Source: Ligilactobacillus faecis (GTDB taxonomy: Bacteria > Bacillota > Bacilli > Lactobacillales > Lactobacillaceae). From it: DNA of 64,000 nt. The stretch spans positions 872,501 to 936,500 of the forward strand of contig NZ_CP123639.1 in the NCBI RefSeq assembly GCF_029889745.1, given 5' to 3'. Position 1 is the first letter of the stretch, and every line of letters starts with the position of its first letter. Of the stretch, positions 43,304-51,626 are shown piece by piece. The notes under the pieces were generated by a model, which did no database searches, had not been told where the DNA came from, and worked only from the letters and a program-made list of their open reading frames with translations. The translations under genes and the position numbers were made by a program.

Positions 43304-44404
43304 GTGGTAGTTTACAATTTTTCAGCTGGACCGGCGATGATGCCAAGTGAAGTCGTTGAACAGATCAAAGCGGAGCTGACATCATATAAAGCAAGCCAAA
43401 TGAGTGTGATGGAGATCAGCCATCGTTCTGATCTTTATGCGCAAATGTTTCAAGAAGCAAAAGCTGATCTGCGTGAACTTTTAGCAGTGCCAAAGACGCA
43501 TCGGATCTTGTTTTTACAAGGTGGAGCTTCGATGCAATTTACAACAGTACCGCTCAATTTAGCGTATAAAACAAAGCGGATCGCTTTTGTCGATACCGGT
43601 CACTGGTCGCAAACAGCGATCGCCGATGCAAAATTATTGCCTGATAAAGAAGTCGATGTGATCGCCTCAGGAAGTGAGAACGGCTATACAGCTCTTCCGA
43701 CCAAGATCAAAGCACAAAAAGATTATGACTATGTCCACTTGACGATCAATAATACGATCGAAGGCACGATGTTTCAAAAGTTACCAGAACTGGCAGGACA
43801 AACTTTAGTGGGCGATATCTCATCTAACATTTTAGGTTATCAGCATAACGTTGATAAATATGGTCTGTTATATGCAAGCGCGCAAAAAAATATCGGACCA
43901 GCGGGCTTGACGCTTGTGATCGTAAAAGAAGACTTGTTAGATCAAGAGCAAGATCTTCCTTCAATGCTTGATTATGTCAAACTGATCAAAGAAGACTCGA
44001 ATTTGAATACTCCACCGGTCTTTCCGATCTATGCTGCCGGACTTGTCTTTAAGTGGTTGAAAAAACAAGGTGGCGTCGTGCAGATGCAACGCCAAAATGA
44101 AGAAAAGTCTAACTTATTATACGAACAACTCGATAATTCGAAATTGTTTAAAGCCACAGCTGCTAAAGCGGATCGTTCTTTGACAAATATCCCGTTTACA
44201 ACTGGCGATAAAGCGTTGGACGAGCGTTTTGTGACCGAAGCGACGCAAGCTGGCCTGTGCAACTTGAAAGGGCATGCGTTAGTCGGTGGGATGCGGGCAA
44301 GTATGTATAATGCCTTTCCTTATGCTGGGGCTAAAGCACTAGTTGAGTTTATGCAAAAATTCGAACAACAACTCCACCCGAGTTTTGCCGTCTCAGCTTT
44401 GTGA
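43304..44404 (+). CDS. serC: phosphoserine aminotransferase
   Basis: A 366-residue PLP enzyme of serine biosynthesis: 3-phosphohydroxypyruvate plus glutamate to phosphoserine. VYNFSAGPAMMPSEVVEQIK opens it, HRILFLQGGASMQFTTVPLN follows and the PLP lysine is Lys195 in SAQKNIGPAG. VGGMRASMYNAFP near the C-terminus is diagnostic. I chose GTG 43304 (AGAAGG at 43291-43296) because the family starts just before YNFSAGP; an ATG 66 bases upstream lacks an RBS. serA and serB are not adjacent. Confidence 0.93.
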   Translation: MVVYNFSAGPAMMPSEVVEQIKAELTSYKASQMSVMEISHRSDLYAQMFQEAKADLRELLAVPKTHRILFLQGGASMQFTTVPLNLAYKTKRIAFVDTGHWSQTAIADAKLLPDKEVDVIASGSENGYTALPTKIKAQKDYDYVHLTINNTIEGTMFQKLPELAGQTLVGDISSNILGYQHNVDKYGLLYASAQKNIGPAGLTLVIVKEDLLDQEQDLPSMLDYVKLIKEDSNLNTPPVFPIYAAGLVFKWLKKQGGVVQMQRQNEEKSNLLYEQLDNSKLFKATAAKADRSLTNIPFTTGDKALDERFVTEATQAGLCNLKGHALVGGMRASMYNAFPYAGAKALVEFMQKFEQQLHPSFAVSAL

Positions 44405-44429
44405 TATAATGAAGTTCCTTGGCAGGGGC

Positions 44430-44460
44430 AAGCGATCAGTTGGCGGACTGATCGCTTTTT
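44430..44460 (+). terminator. terminator after serC
   Basis: AAGCGATCAG / CTGATCGCTT, a 10-bp stem with an 11-base loop and TTTTT. Confidence 0.9.
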
Positions 44461-44495
44461 CTAATTGGTTATGTTACGCTTGAAAATGAAAGAAG

Positions 44496-45098
44496 ATGAA
44501 CAAGATGTCAACTAAAGAAGAGCTACAAAAAATATTTGAAGAGATCAAAGCTGATCCTGAAAATGCTAAATATACTGAGCAAGGGATCGATCCTTTATAT
44601 GAGATCACCCCAGAAGCTAAGATCTTGATCGTCGGGCAAGCACCGGGGAAAAGAGCGCAAGATACGCGGATCTTTTGGAATGATCCAAGTGGCGATAATC
44701 TTCGCCAATGGATGGGCGTTGACCGCGCTACTTTTTATAATTCTAAAAAATTTGCGATCTTGCCGATGGATTTTTATTATCCTGGTAAAGGGCGTTCAGG
44801 TGATCTGCCTCCGCGAAAAGATTTTGCCGCTAAGTGGCATAAGCGTTTATTGCAATATGCACCAAAGATCGAATTGACGTTACTAGTCGGCAGTTATGCA
44901 ACGAAGCACTATTTAGGTCTCAAGAGCCAAACGAAGTTGACAGATATCGTGCGTGACTATAAAGGCTATCTCCCAGAATACTTTCCTCTCGTGCACCCTT
45001 CGCCCCGAAATAAGATCTGGCAAAGTAAAAACCCGTGGTTTCAAGCTGAAGTTTTGCCTGATCTCAAAGAACGTGTCCACAAGATCTTAGAAGACTGA
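44496..45098 (+). CDS. uracil-DNA glycosylase family protein
   Basis: A 200-residue member of the UDG superfamily. ILIVGQAPGKRAQDTRIFWND (read as IVGQAPGKRA then QDTRIFWND) contains the GQAPG active-site motif and VHPSPRN the leucine-loop region of the small-UDG families. No iron-sulfur cysteines are evident. It may remove uracil from DNA or be a diverged member; activity cannot be judged. ATG 44496 follows GAAAGAAGATG. It stands alone with its own terminator. Confidence 0.85.
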   Translation: MNKMSTKEELQKIFEEIKADPENAKYTEQGIDPLYEITPEAKILIVGQAPGKRAQDTRIFWNDPSGDNLRQWMGVDRATFYNSKKFAILPMDFYYPGKGRSGDLPPRKDFAAKWHKRLLQYAPKIELTLLVGSYATKHYLGLKSQTKLTDIVRDYKGYLPEYFPLVHPSPRNKIWQSKNPWFQAEVLPDLKERVHKILED

Positions 45099-45102
45099 TA
45101 CC

Positions 45103-45131
45103 AAGACCTGGCGTTACTGTCAGGTCTTTTA
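45103..45131 (+). terminator. terminator after the UDG-family gene
   Basis: AGACCTG / CAGGTCT, 7-bp stem with 10-base loop and TTTTATTTT. Confidence 0.8.
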
Positions 45132-45208
45132 TTTTGGAAAAATTTTGATATATATGTTTGCGAAAATTTAGGGTATAGTTTTGGAAAAACTACTCAGGGG
45201 GGCTCTAT

Positions 45209-46390
45209 TTGAAAAATTATTTTACGATCGTGCGTAAGCATGCCGGAGTTTACCAGTTTATTGCACTTTTCTATTTGGCAATGGGGACATCAAAATATAC
45301 ACAGATTTTATTTTTTCAAAAAGCAGCTTTATTGAATTACTCATTTTCGTATTCAGCGATGGCGCTCGCTGGGTCTTGTGCTTTTTTGATCGCTAATAAT
45401 TTAAAGGGCTGGTCTTTACAAAAGATCGTCCGCAAGACACTGCCGTTATATGCGTTGGGGATGCTCTTACGGGTGTTTCCTCAAAGTACTTTGCTCGCCA
45501 TTTTGTCGGGGACGCTCAGTGGTTTAGGGGCATCTTTGACACTGTTAGTCATTCGAACGTGGCTGTATGCTCTTTCTGATCGCGATCCAACTGAAAAAGA
45601 ACAATTGATCTCAGCGCGTTATACGCTAGTCCAAGTCTGTTCGTTAGGCGCCACGGTGCTTTCTGGTGGGATACTTGCGAGTATTGGGAAAGGTGACGTT
45701 GGTTATCTTTTTTTACTTAGCGTATCTGCGGGGGTGATGGCATTCCTTGGAAATACCAAGATCGATACGACCGAGCGGATCACGCCCCAGAAAAAAGGTT
45801 TTGTCTATTTACCAGAGGATAAATTACAAGGCTTAGCACTTTACCTCAGTGTTTTATTTTTAGGTTTAGCAAATGCTCTGGTGGGGCCGATCGTTGCTGC
45901 GATCTTGCGCGATCTGGGTCTGACAGTCTTTATGACGACGTTAGTGACGAGCGCTTTTAGTTTGATAACTTTAGGTGCAGCTTTCTTCTATCAGTCACCT
46001 CGGTCGACAAAACATGCGGCCCGAAATTTTTGCTTGAATCAAAGTGTGCTGATAGTCGGACTTCTCAGTTATTTGCTCTTTTTTCCAAATAAGTTTGGTG
46101 CACTGCTGGTATTTACTGTGGGTTCATTTACGTTAGCAGGCTTTTATATTTTGAGAGAACTCATGGAATATGCGATGTTTCCTAAAAATGAGACGTTGAT
46201 CTATCTTGGCTTGGTGCAATCAGCTTTTTTAGTCGGCGATGCCTTAGGTAGTCCGCTTGGAACAAGTATATATACGTCATATGGGTTAAAAGTTCTGTTT
46301 AGCTTTTACGCAGTGATGCTAGGTGGCAGTACACTTGCTTATAGCGGGGTCTATCATTATTTGAAAAAGAAAAACGTTGCGAAAATGTGA
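45209..46390 (+). CDS. MFS transporter
   Basis: A 393-residue protein with about eleven or twelve hydrophobic segments in two halves and a central charged loop (TERITPQKKGFVYLPEDKLQ), the layout of the major facilitator superfamily. KNYFTIVRKHAGVYQFIALF opens it; LLRVFPQSTLLAILSGTLSG is the fourth-helix region. No substrate-specific motif recognised. Start is TTG 45209 behind CAGGGGGG. It is monocistronic and related transporters of this shape often export drugs or sugars. Confidence 0.8.
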   Translation: MKNYFTIVRKHAGVYQFIALFYLAMGTSKYTQILFFQKAALLNYSFSYSAMALAGSCAFLIANNLKGWSLQKIVRKTLPLYALGMLLRVFPQSTLLAILSGTLSGLGASLTLLVIRTWLYALSDRDPTEKEQLISARYTLVQVCSLGATVLSGGILASIGKGDVGYLFLLSVSAGVMAFLGNTKIDTTERITPQKKGFVYLPEDKLQGLALYLSVLFLGLANALVGPIVAAILRDLGLTVFMTTLVTSAFSLITLGAAFFYQSPRSTKHAARNFCLNQSVLIVGLLSYLLFFPNKFGALLVFTVGSFTLAGFYILRELMEYAMFPKNETLIYLGLVQSAFLVGDALGSPLGTSIYTSYGLKVLFSFYAVMLGGSTLAYSGVYHYLKKKNVAKM

Positions 46391-46532
46391 GGCTCAAAAA
46401 TTTTAGCATTGATTGTCTTCAACTTAATGTTTACAATCAAATATATCTAATTCTTATAGAAAGAAGATACTTAGGTCACTTTTAGACAAAGCGTGCTTTA
46501 ATAAGTGATCAGCTAAGAAAAAAGGAAAAATA

Positions 46533-47954
46533 ATGAAGCATTTTTTAAAACGTTTGATGAAAAAGCAAGATCCGGCCTTTTATAAGGCTAAAGATCTGCA
46601 CTTAACTCCGTCACTCACGACTAAAGATCTCTTAGGCTTAGGGATCGGAATGGTCGTAGGCACAGCGATCTTTACTTTACCGGGGATCGTAGCGGCCGCG
46701 CACACCGGTCCGGCTGTCTCGCTTGCCTTTTTATTTGGGGCGATCGGTGCTGGGATGGCAGCTTTTGCTTACGCTGAAACATCCTCGGTCTTGCCGTTTG
46801 CTGGTTCAGCTTTTTCGTGGGTCAATGTCTTATTTGGTGAATTCTTTGGATGGTTGACGGGCTGGGCTTTACTGGCAGAATATTTTATCTCAGTTGCTTT
46901 TGTGGCCTCGGGATGGTCGGCTTATATGCAAGGCTTTTTAAGCAGTTATGGTTGGAAGCTTCCGCAAAGTGTTGCTGGTGGTTTCGATCTAAAACAAGGA
47001 ACTTATATTGATCTCTTAGCCGTTATTGCGATCATAGCGGTCGGCTTTTTACTGACAAAAGGCACGCAGATCGTCAGTCGGATCGAAAATGCGATCGTTG
47101 TTATCAAAGTGGTCGTCGTGCTTTTATTTATCGTCGTGGGTCTGACTTCGATCCATCCAGAAAATTACACGCTGTTTCTCCCTGCGCACCGTCCTAACAG
47201 CAGTTTTGGAGGTTGGCAAGGGCTCTTGGCTGGGACGGCACAAGTCTTTATCGCGTATGTTGGTTTTGATGCGATCGCAGCTAATACGGCTGAGACGAAA
47301 GATCCCGCTAAAACGATGCCTCGAGGGCTCATTGGCACGCTTGTCTTAGGAACAGTCTTGTTTTTCTTAGTTTCGACAGTCTTAGTCGGGATGTTTCGAT
47401 ATGACTTGTATGCTAATAATGCCGAACCAGCTGCCTGGGCTTTACGCCGTTCCGGTCATTATTTGACAGCTAATCTCCTTTCGCTCGTAGCGATCATCGG
47501 GATGTTTGCGTCGTTGATCGGGATCCACATGGCCAGTTCGCGTTTGATCTACTCGTTTGGACGCGATGGTCTCCTTCCCGCACGCTTAGGTAAAACTGAT
47601 CAACATAATTTGCCTAAATATGCGCTCAACTTAGTGACCGTGGCAGCGGTCATCGTGGCTGGTTTCTTACCGTTTACCTTTCTCTCAAATTTAGTTTCGG
47701 CAGGGACACTGATCGCATTTATCATGGTCTCTTTAGGGATCTACGCGTTGCGCAAACGCGAAGGCAAAGATCTCCCTAAACCAAGTTTTAAGATGCCACT
47801 ATATCCGGTGTTACCAGCAGTTTCAGCTCTTTTCTCAGCCGGGATCTTTATCGGTTTGAGTAATGCTTCGAAACTTTTGATGTTAGTTTGGTTTATCATC
47901 GGGATCATCGTCTATTTTGTTTATGGGATGCACCATTCTAAATTACAAAACTAA
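46533..47954 (+). CDS. APC family amino acid permease (CAT/YfnA-like)
   Basis: A 473-residue permease with about twelve helices. LGIGMVVGTAIFTLPGIVAA is the conserved first helix of the amino acid-polyamine-cation superfamily, and the segment AYVGFDAIAANTAETKDPAK with TMPRGLIGTLVLGT is diagnostic of the cationic amino acid transporter (CAT) group, here closest in pattern to YfnA-type proteins. It probably imports a neutral or basic amino acid. RBS AAAAAGGA. The leader 46391-46532 is AT-rich, with no T-box features I can recognise. Confidence 0.9.
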   Translation: MKHFLKRLMKKQDPAFYKAKDLHLTPSLTTKDLLGLGIGMVVGTAIFTLPGIVAAAHTGPAVSLAFLFGAIGAGMAAFAYAETSSVLPFAGSAFSWVNVLFGEFFGWLTGWALLAEYFISVAFVASGWSAYMQGFLSSYGWKLPQSVAGGFDLKQGTYIDLLAVIAIIAVGFLLTKGTQIVSRIENAIVVIKVVVVLLFIVVGLTSIHPENYTLFLPAHRPNSSFGGWQGLLAGTAQVFIAYVGFDAIAANTAETKDPAKTMPRGLIGTLVLGTVLFFLVSTVLVGMFRYDLYANNAEPAAWALRRSGHYLTANLLSLVAIIGMFASLIGIHMASSRLIYSFGRDGLLPARLGKTDQHNLPKYALNLVTVAAVIVAGFLPFTFLSNLVSAGTLIAFIMVSLGIYALRKREGKDLPKPSFKMPLYPVLPAVSALFSAGIFIGLSNASKLLMLVWFIIGIIVYFVYGMHHSKLQN

Positions 47955-47958
47955 TGAA

Positions 47959-47991
47959 AAACGCCTGACTGTTTTATTGGTCAGGCGTTTG
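47959..47991. terminator. bidirectional terminator between permease and folT
   Basis: AAACGCCTGAC / GTCAGGCGTTT, with a short T-rich loop, lies between convergent genes. Note one G-U position in the stem as written. Confidence 0.85.
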
Positions 47992-47994
47992 TTA

Positions 47995-48534
47995 TTATTT
48001 ATGTGGAAGTCGTCTTTTTTCTAAACGGGCTATTGCGCGCAAGAGAAGCAAAGTGATCACAGCTTCGATCGGCCAAGTGATCAAATTTTTAGGGACCCGT
48101 ACGCTCAACAAAGCCATAACTGGGGCTTGATACATCAAGTGGATCCACAACGTATTAAAGACGATATTTGAAATAAAGATCTGGACAAATTGGTAAGTGA
48201 AGACTCGTTGCCACGAGATCTGTTGCTGGTACAAGAAAGCGCCGGCGATGATCCCAGTAATAAAAGCACTAAACGTAAAACCGATAAAAAAGGTGCTCCC
48301 AGTCGAAAAAACAGTACTTTTGAGCAGATCGACCAAAACGAGGACTAGACCACCAAGCCATGGTCCTAAGTAATACCCGATCAAAGTCGTACCGATAAAG
48401 CCCAGCCCGAATTTGACTAAAGTGTCTGCCCCAAAAGATAACTTGCTCAAAACGAGCTGTAAAGCTATCAACATCGCGGCTAAAGTAAGCGTCTGTGTAG
48501 TCAATTTGGGACTACGCCAAGATAATTTTGTCAT
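47995..48534 (-). CDS. folT: ECF transporter substrate-binding component, folate-specific FolT
   Basis: A 179-residue S component with six membrane helices. ALQLVLSKLSFGADTLVKFG and GFIGTTLIGYYLGPWLGGLV, plus KSTVFSTGSTFFIGFTFSAF and PKNLITWPIEAVITLLLLR, follow the FolT pattern; the cognate ECF energizing module is shared and encoded elsewhere. ATG 48534 follows AGGGAG; a longer frame to 48570 would start inside the hairpin. The leader is a tetrahydrofolate riboswitch, which supports folate as substrate. Confidence 0.9.
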   Translation of the reverse strand: MTKLSWRSPKLTTQTLTLAAMLIALQLVLSKLSFGADTLVKFGLGFIGTTLIGYYLGPWLGGLVLVLVDLLKSTVFSTGSTFFIGFTFSAFITGIIAGAFLYQQQISWQRVFTYQFVQIFISNIVFNTLWIHLMYQAPVMALLSVRVPKNLITWPIEAVITLLLLRAIARLEKRRLPHK

Positions 48535-48542
48535 AAAAAACA

Positions 48543-48566
48543 TCTCCCTAAAGTTTTTGGGGGGAG
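48543..48566 (-). promoter_or_regulatory. Shine-Dalgarno-sequestering hairpin of folT
   Basis: On the minus strand TCTCCC (48566-48561) pairs with GGGAGA (48548-48543), which is the folT ribosome site, around an ACUUU-type loop. This is a translation-blocking expression platform for the riboswitch just upstream. Confidence 0.6.
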
Positions 48567-48589
48567 ACAAGCACCAGCAATTGGTAAAT

Positions 48590-48700
48590 TATTGGTGAAT
48601 GCGGAAGATACACGCGACTAAAATGACGGTTCAGCCTTCTGCCCCCGTTCACATTCCGTTCCGTGGGCCCGTAACGCATAAATTCCTACCCCTACAAGCG
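48590..48700 (-). ncRNA. tetrahydrofolate (THF) riboswitch
   Basis: The minus-strand leader reads GTAGGGGTAGGAATTTATGC, then GTTACGGGCCCACGGAACGG and AATGTGAACGGGGGCAGAAG. The GCGTTA element, the GGAACGGAATGTGAAC core, the AGAAGG..GAACCG hairpin and the closing pair GGAA..TAT..GCG / CGCGTGTATCTTCC reproduce the order of the THF riboswitch. Its place before folT agrees. Limits are approximate; a covariance search would settle it. Confidence 0.75.
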
Positions 48701-48856
48701 TTGATTTTAGCATTTATTAATAAATAAATCTACTAGTAAAAACCGAACGATAAAACTTTTTTTAAGTTAAATGTAATTAATTAGGTGAATGATAGTGGGG
48801 ATATTAAGCGTGAACAACAATTAAAAGCGAATCTAGCTATACTTGATTAAAACCAA

Positions 48857-48909
48857 ATAAATAAGGGTAAGTAGCTCACCATTATTAGTGAGACTACTTA
48901 CCCTTATTT
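48857..48909 (-). terminator. terminator of the metal ABC operon
   Basis: AATAAGGGTAAGTAG.CTCAC / GTGAG.CTACTTACCCTTATT form a 20-bp stem with an unpaired base on one side. It overlaps the stop codon at 48904 and is followed on the minus strand by TTATTTGGTTTT. Confidence 0.8.
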
Positions 48910-49704
48910 TTGATGATTAGCGATATGATCTTTTAAGATCGCAGCACCGTAGATCAAAGCTTCGATCACAGTGATGAAAAAGCTGACCGGCCAATCGGTC
49001 AAATAACTCAAATATAAACCGAACCAGACGCCAAATAAAATGAAAAAGAAATTCAAAATGATCATCTGGTAGAGGCGGTGGACAAAATATTTTGTCGCAG
49101 ACGCAGGGATCGTCAATAAAACAAAGATCAACAGCGCTCCGACGATCTGAGCAGTGATACTGATCGTCAAAGCTAACATGACTAAGAAAATGATCGAGAT
49201 CGTTTTATTGAAGCGTTGGTTATATTGAGCACCTTGCGAGTCAAACGAATTATACGCAAGACGTTTGAACAAGCAGATGATGACGAGCAAAAGACAAATA
49301 CTCAAAGTGCTCAAAACTTGGATATCAGAGCGATCGATCCCGACGATGCTCCCAAATAAAATACTTGTCGCATAGTTAGCTTGTTTATCAGATAGCGATA
49401 AAAATAAGATCCCAAGTCCTAAAAAGATCCCTGAAAAAACACTGATCGAAGCTTCGCGGCGCCCTAAACGTTCGCCTGACATCCCGATCAACAGCGCACT
49501 CGCACTTGTGAAAAGAAGCATTCCCGCTAACGGTGAGATCCCGATAAAGATCCCAAAGGAAGCCCCGGAAAAGCCGATCTCAGAAAGCGTGTGGGTGAAA
49601 AATGACGTTTGGCGTGCGACGACAAAGGTCCCCATCACACTACAGATCAAAGCGATAAAGATCCCGGCGATAAAAGCGTAGCGCATAAAATCATAATCAA
49701 ACAT
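48904..49704 (-). CDS. zinc/manganese ABC transporter permease (ZnuB/AdcB-like)
   Basis: A 266-residue ABC-3-type permease with about eight helices: FDYDFMRYAFIAGIFIALIC at the start, GTFVVARQTSFFTHTLSEIG, the coupling segment FSGASFG and the later IVGALLIFVLLTIPASATKY are family signatures. It carries Zn(II) or Mn(II) delivered by the binding protein at 50381, powered by the ATPase with which it overlaps by eight bases. The Zur-like box upstream favours zinc. Confidence 0.93.
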   Translation of the reverse strand: MFDYDFMRYAFIAGIFIALICSVMGTFVVARQTSFFTHTLSEIGFSGASFGIFIGISPLAGMLLFTSASALLIGMSGERLGRREASISVFSGIFLGLGILFLSLSDKQANYATSILFGSIVGIDRSDIQVLSTLSICLLLVIICLFKRLAYNSFDSQGAQYNQRFNKTISIIFLVMLALTISITAQIVGALLIFVLLTIPASATKYFVHRLYQMIILNFFFILFGVWFGLYLSYLTDWPVSFFITVIEALIYGAAILKDHIANHQK

Positions 49705-50362
49705 CGGTGTTCCCCCCTCGCTTGATCAAAGTGCCTGTTTGATCGGCTAAATGCAACTCGTAGTCGGCATAGCGCTCGATCAATTCAGGATCGTGGGTGA
49801 TAAATAAGATCGTCAGCTCGTGTTTTTGCATGACTTGTTTTAACATCTGCAAGAGCTCGTGTTTGTTAGTCGTATCAAGACTTGCAGTCGCTTCATCTAA
49901 GATCAAAAGTTTAGGATCGGCACAAAGCGCTTGCGCTAAATAAGCCCGTTGCTTTTCGCCCCCCGAAGCTCGCCCTAGAGGTTGATCTTTGATCCGCGTC
50001 AATTTTGTTTCGGCTAAGATCTGGGCTAGCTTTTGGTCGCGCGCTTTCCGGTTCCAAAAAAAGGCGCGTTTTTTTAAGCCAAAAGCTACAAAATCGCGGA
50101 TACAAAGTGGATAATCGTCATCGATGTTGCGCAATTGTGGTACATATTGGACTTCGTCACGGGCGACATTAAAGACGGTGTGCACCGTGTAGTTATGGGC
50201 GAGATCTTGTAATAAGTGTTTGACTAACGTTGTCTTTCCGACGCCATTTTCACCCGTGATACAAGTCAAAGCACCTTGAGGGATCTCAAAGGATAAGTTG
50301 GAAAATAATTTGCGATCGGGAATGGCAAGGTCTAAGTTATGCACAGATATGATCGGCTTCAT
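49697..50362 (-). CDS. zinc/manganese ABC transporter ATPase (ZnuC/AdcC-like)
   Basis: A 221-residue ATPase. Walker A GENGVGKTT, Q-loop QVPQLRNI (read as YVPQLR), signature RASGGEKQRAYLAQAL, Walker B KLLILDEATASLD, switch His in LFITHDPE. Standard size for metal ABC ATPases. Second gene of the operon; 18-base gap after the binding protein gene, overlapping the permease gene. Confidence 0.93.
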   Translation of the reverse strand: MKPIISVHNLDLAIPDRKLFSNLSFEIPQGALTCITGENGVGKTTLVKHLLQDLAHNYTVHTVFNVARDEVQYVPQLRNIDDDYPLCIRDFVAFGLKKRAFFWNRKARDQKLAQILAETKLTRIKDQPLGRASGGEKQRAYLAQALCADPKLLILDEATASLDTTNKHELLQMLKQVMQKHELTILFITHDPELIERYADYELHLADQTGTLIKRGGNTDV

Positions 50363-50380
50363 AACAATTCTTCTCTCTAA

Positions 50381-51262
50381 TTACTTCTTTTGTTGGATAT
50401 CTAAAATAGCTTGGTATTCAGAACTGAGCCAAGAAACATAGTTTTTGTCCTTTGGTAAAGTTTCAGTAACTTTCACGACTGGGATCTTGTTTTTATGGCA
50501 AAGTTCGACGATGTTTTTGATGACTGAGCTATCGCTTTGTGTGTTTTGCACAAAGAAGGCGATCTTTTTATTTTTGATATCATCTTGAAGTTTTTTAATA
50601 TCAGAATAAGAAGGATCGCTCCCTTCTTCTGTTGCTTTAGCAAAATGCTTATTTGCGATCTGATAGCCCATCTTGTTCAAAGAGTAGTCAAAAACGGGTT
50701 CTGAAACAGCTACCTTTTGATTATTGCTGTTTTGTTTGATCTTGTCTAGCATCTTTGTCAATTTAGCTAATGATTTTTTATATTTAGTCGCGTTTTGTTT
50801 GAAGCTGGCTTTATTTTGTGGTTGCATCTTGCCAAATTCAGTTGCTAAACGATCAGCTAATTTAGCCATTGTTTGTGGATCATACCAGAGATGTTCATTA
50901 GCGCCATCTTTTGTTTTCATCACTGAAGCTGCAGAGAGATATTGTTTACCATTCAATTTTTTGACCCAGTTATCATAACCAGCGCCGTTATAGACGACTA
51001 AGTCAGCTTTGGCAACTGTTTTAGCCGTTTTAGTCGTTGGTTCAAAATCATGGGGGTCAACATTTGGACTTGTGATCAAAGAGGTGACAGTTCCGTGATC
51101 ACCTAAAACAGCTTTGGCAGTTTCGCCGTAAAAGTCAAGCGTCGTCACGACGTTTATTTGCGAAGAACTTGCTTTGAGCGGTGTTTGGAAAGCTCCAAGA
51201 AAAATAACAGTTAAGAGCAGTGAACTGACAGTCAACAATAACTGACGAAATTTTTTAGACAT
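50381..51262 (-). CDS. zinc/manganese ABC transporter substrate-binding protein (ZnuA/AdcA-like)
   Basis: A 293-residue cluster A-I solute-binding protein. VVTTLDFYGETAKAVLGDHG opens the mature part; the metal histidines are in SPNVDPHDFEPT and NEHLWYDP; KVAVSEPVFDYSLNKMGY and the later VQNTQSDSSVIKNIVEL follow the family. There is no lipobox cysteine in the export signal (..LGAFQTPLKASSSQ), unlike most Gram-positive members, so it may be anchored by an uncleaved signal helix. No His-rich loop, which is more usual in Zn-specific proteins. First gene of the operon. Confidence 0.92.
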   Translation of the reverse strand: MSKKFRQLLLTVSSLLLTVIFLGAFQTPLKASSSQINVVTTLDFYGETAKAVLGDHGTVTSLITSPNVDPHDFEPTTKTAKTVAKADLVVYNGAGYDNWVKKLNGKQYLSAASVMKTKDGANEHLWYDPQTMAKLADRLATEFGKMQPQNKASFKQNATKYKKSLAKLTKMLDKIKQNSNNQKVAVSEPVFDYSLNKMGYQIANKHFAKATEEGSDPSYSDIKKLQDDIKNKKIAFFVQNTQSDSSVIKNIVELCHKNKIPVVKVTETLPKDKNYVSWLSSEYQAILDIQQKK

Positions 51263-51286
51263 AATAAAGATGATCCTTTCTTGAAT

Positions 51287-51301
51287 TAGTAATGATTACT
51301 A
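51287..51301 (-). promoter_or_regulatory. Zur-like operator of the metal ABC operon
   Basis: TAGTAATGATTACTA is a perfect palindrome about 25 bases before the first gene; its core GTAATNATTAC equals that of the Zur box TCGTAATNATTACGA. Further half-sites (TGATTACGA near 51349, TTGATTACGAT near 51402) occur upstream. It supports zinc-responsive control. Confidence 0.7.
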
Positions 51302-51423
51302 TTAAGATAGTAAACTTTACCCAAAAGGCTGTCAAGGCGTAAAAAACGTGATTACGATTAAGCTTTACGCTAGAAAAGACGAGATAAGGGCTTAGGAGAA
51401 TTGATTACGATTTAAAAAATATA

Positions 51424-51545
51424 AAAAAACCTCCGTATGGGGAATACGGAGGAAAAAAGGAGTATGCTCAACTGCAAGCAAGGGGGGCTTGCAGTGATTT
51501 CAGCTATAGGACTACACCTTGTATGATGGTTTGCTTTAGCTTATG
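51424..51545 (-). ncRNA. putative small RNA with C-rich loop
   Basis: On the minus strand a TATACT box (near 51550) is followed by about 110 bases that fold into a stem CTGCAAGC..GCTTGCAG with a CCCCCTT loop and end in a strong terminator (CCTCCGTAT / ATACGGAGG plus T7, 51425-51452). No gene follows. C-rich loops are common in Firmicute RNAs that pair with ribosome sites. On the plus strand the same stretch has AAGGAG and a 20-codon frame (51463-51525, MLNCKQGGLAVISAIGLHLV), so a micropeptide is the competing reading. Confidence 0.4.
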
Positions 51546-51626
51546 ACTATAGTATAGGGGGAAGGGTTAAAGAAAAAGTAATCGTTTTCTTAAATAATAG
51601 ATACGAATTACTTAAATAAATTTAAA

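Noticed and set aside
46391-46532. Possible T-box leader before the amino acid permease
   Set aside because: No T-box core sequence or terminator hairpin could be identified.
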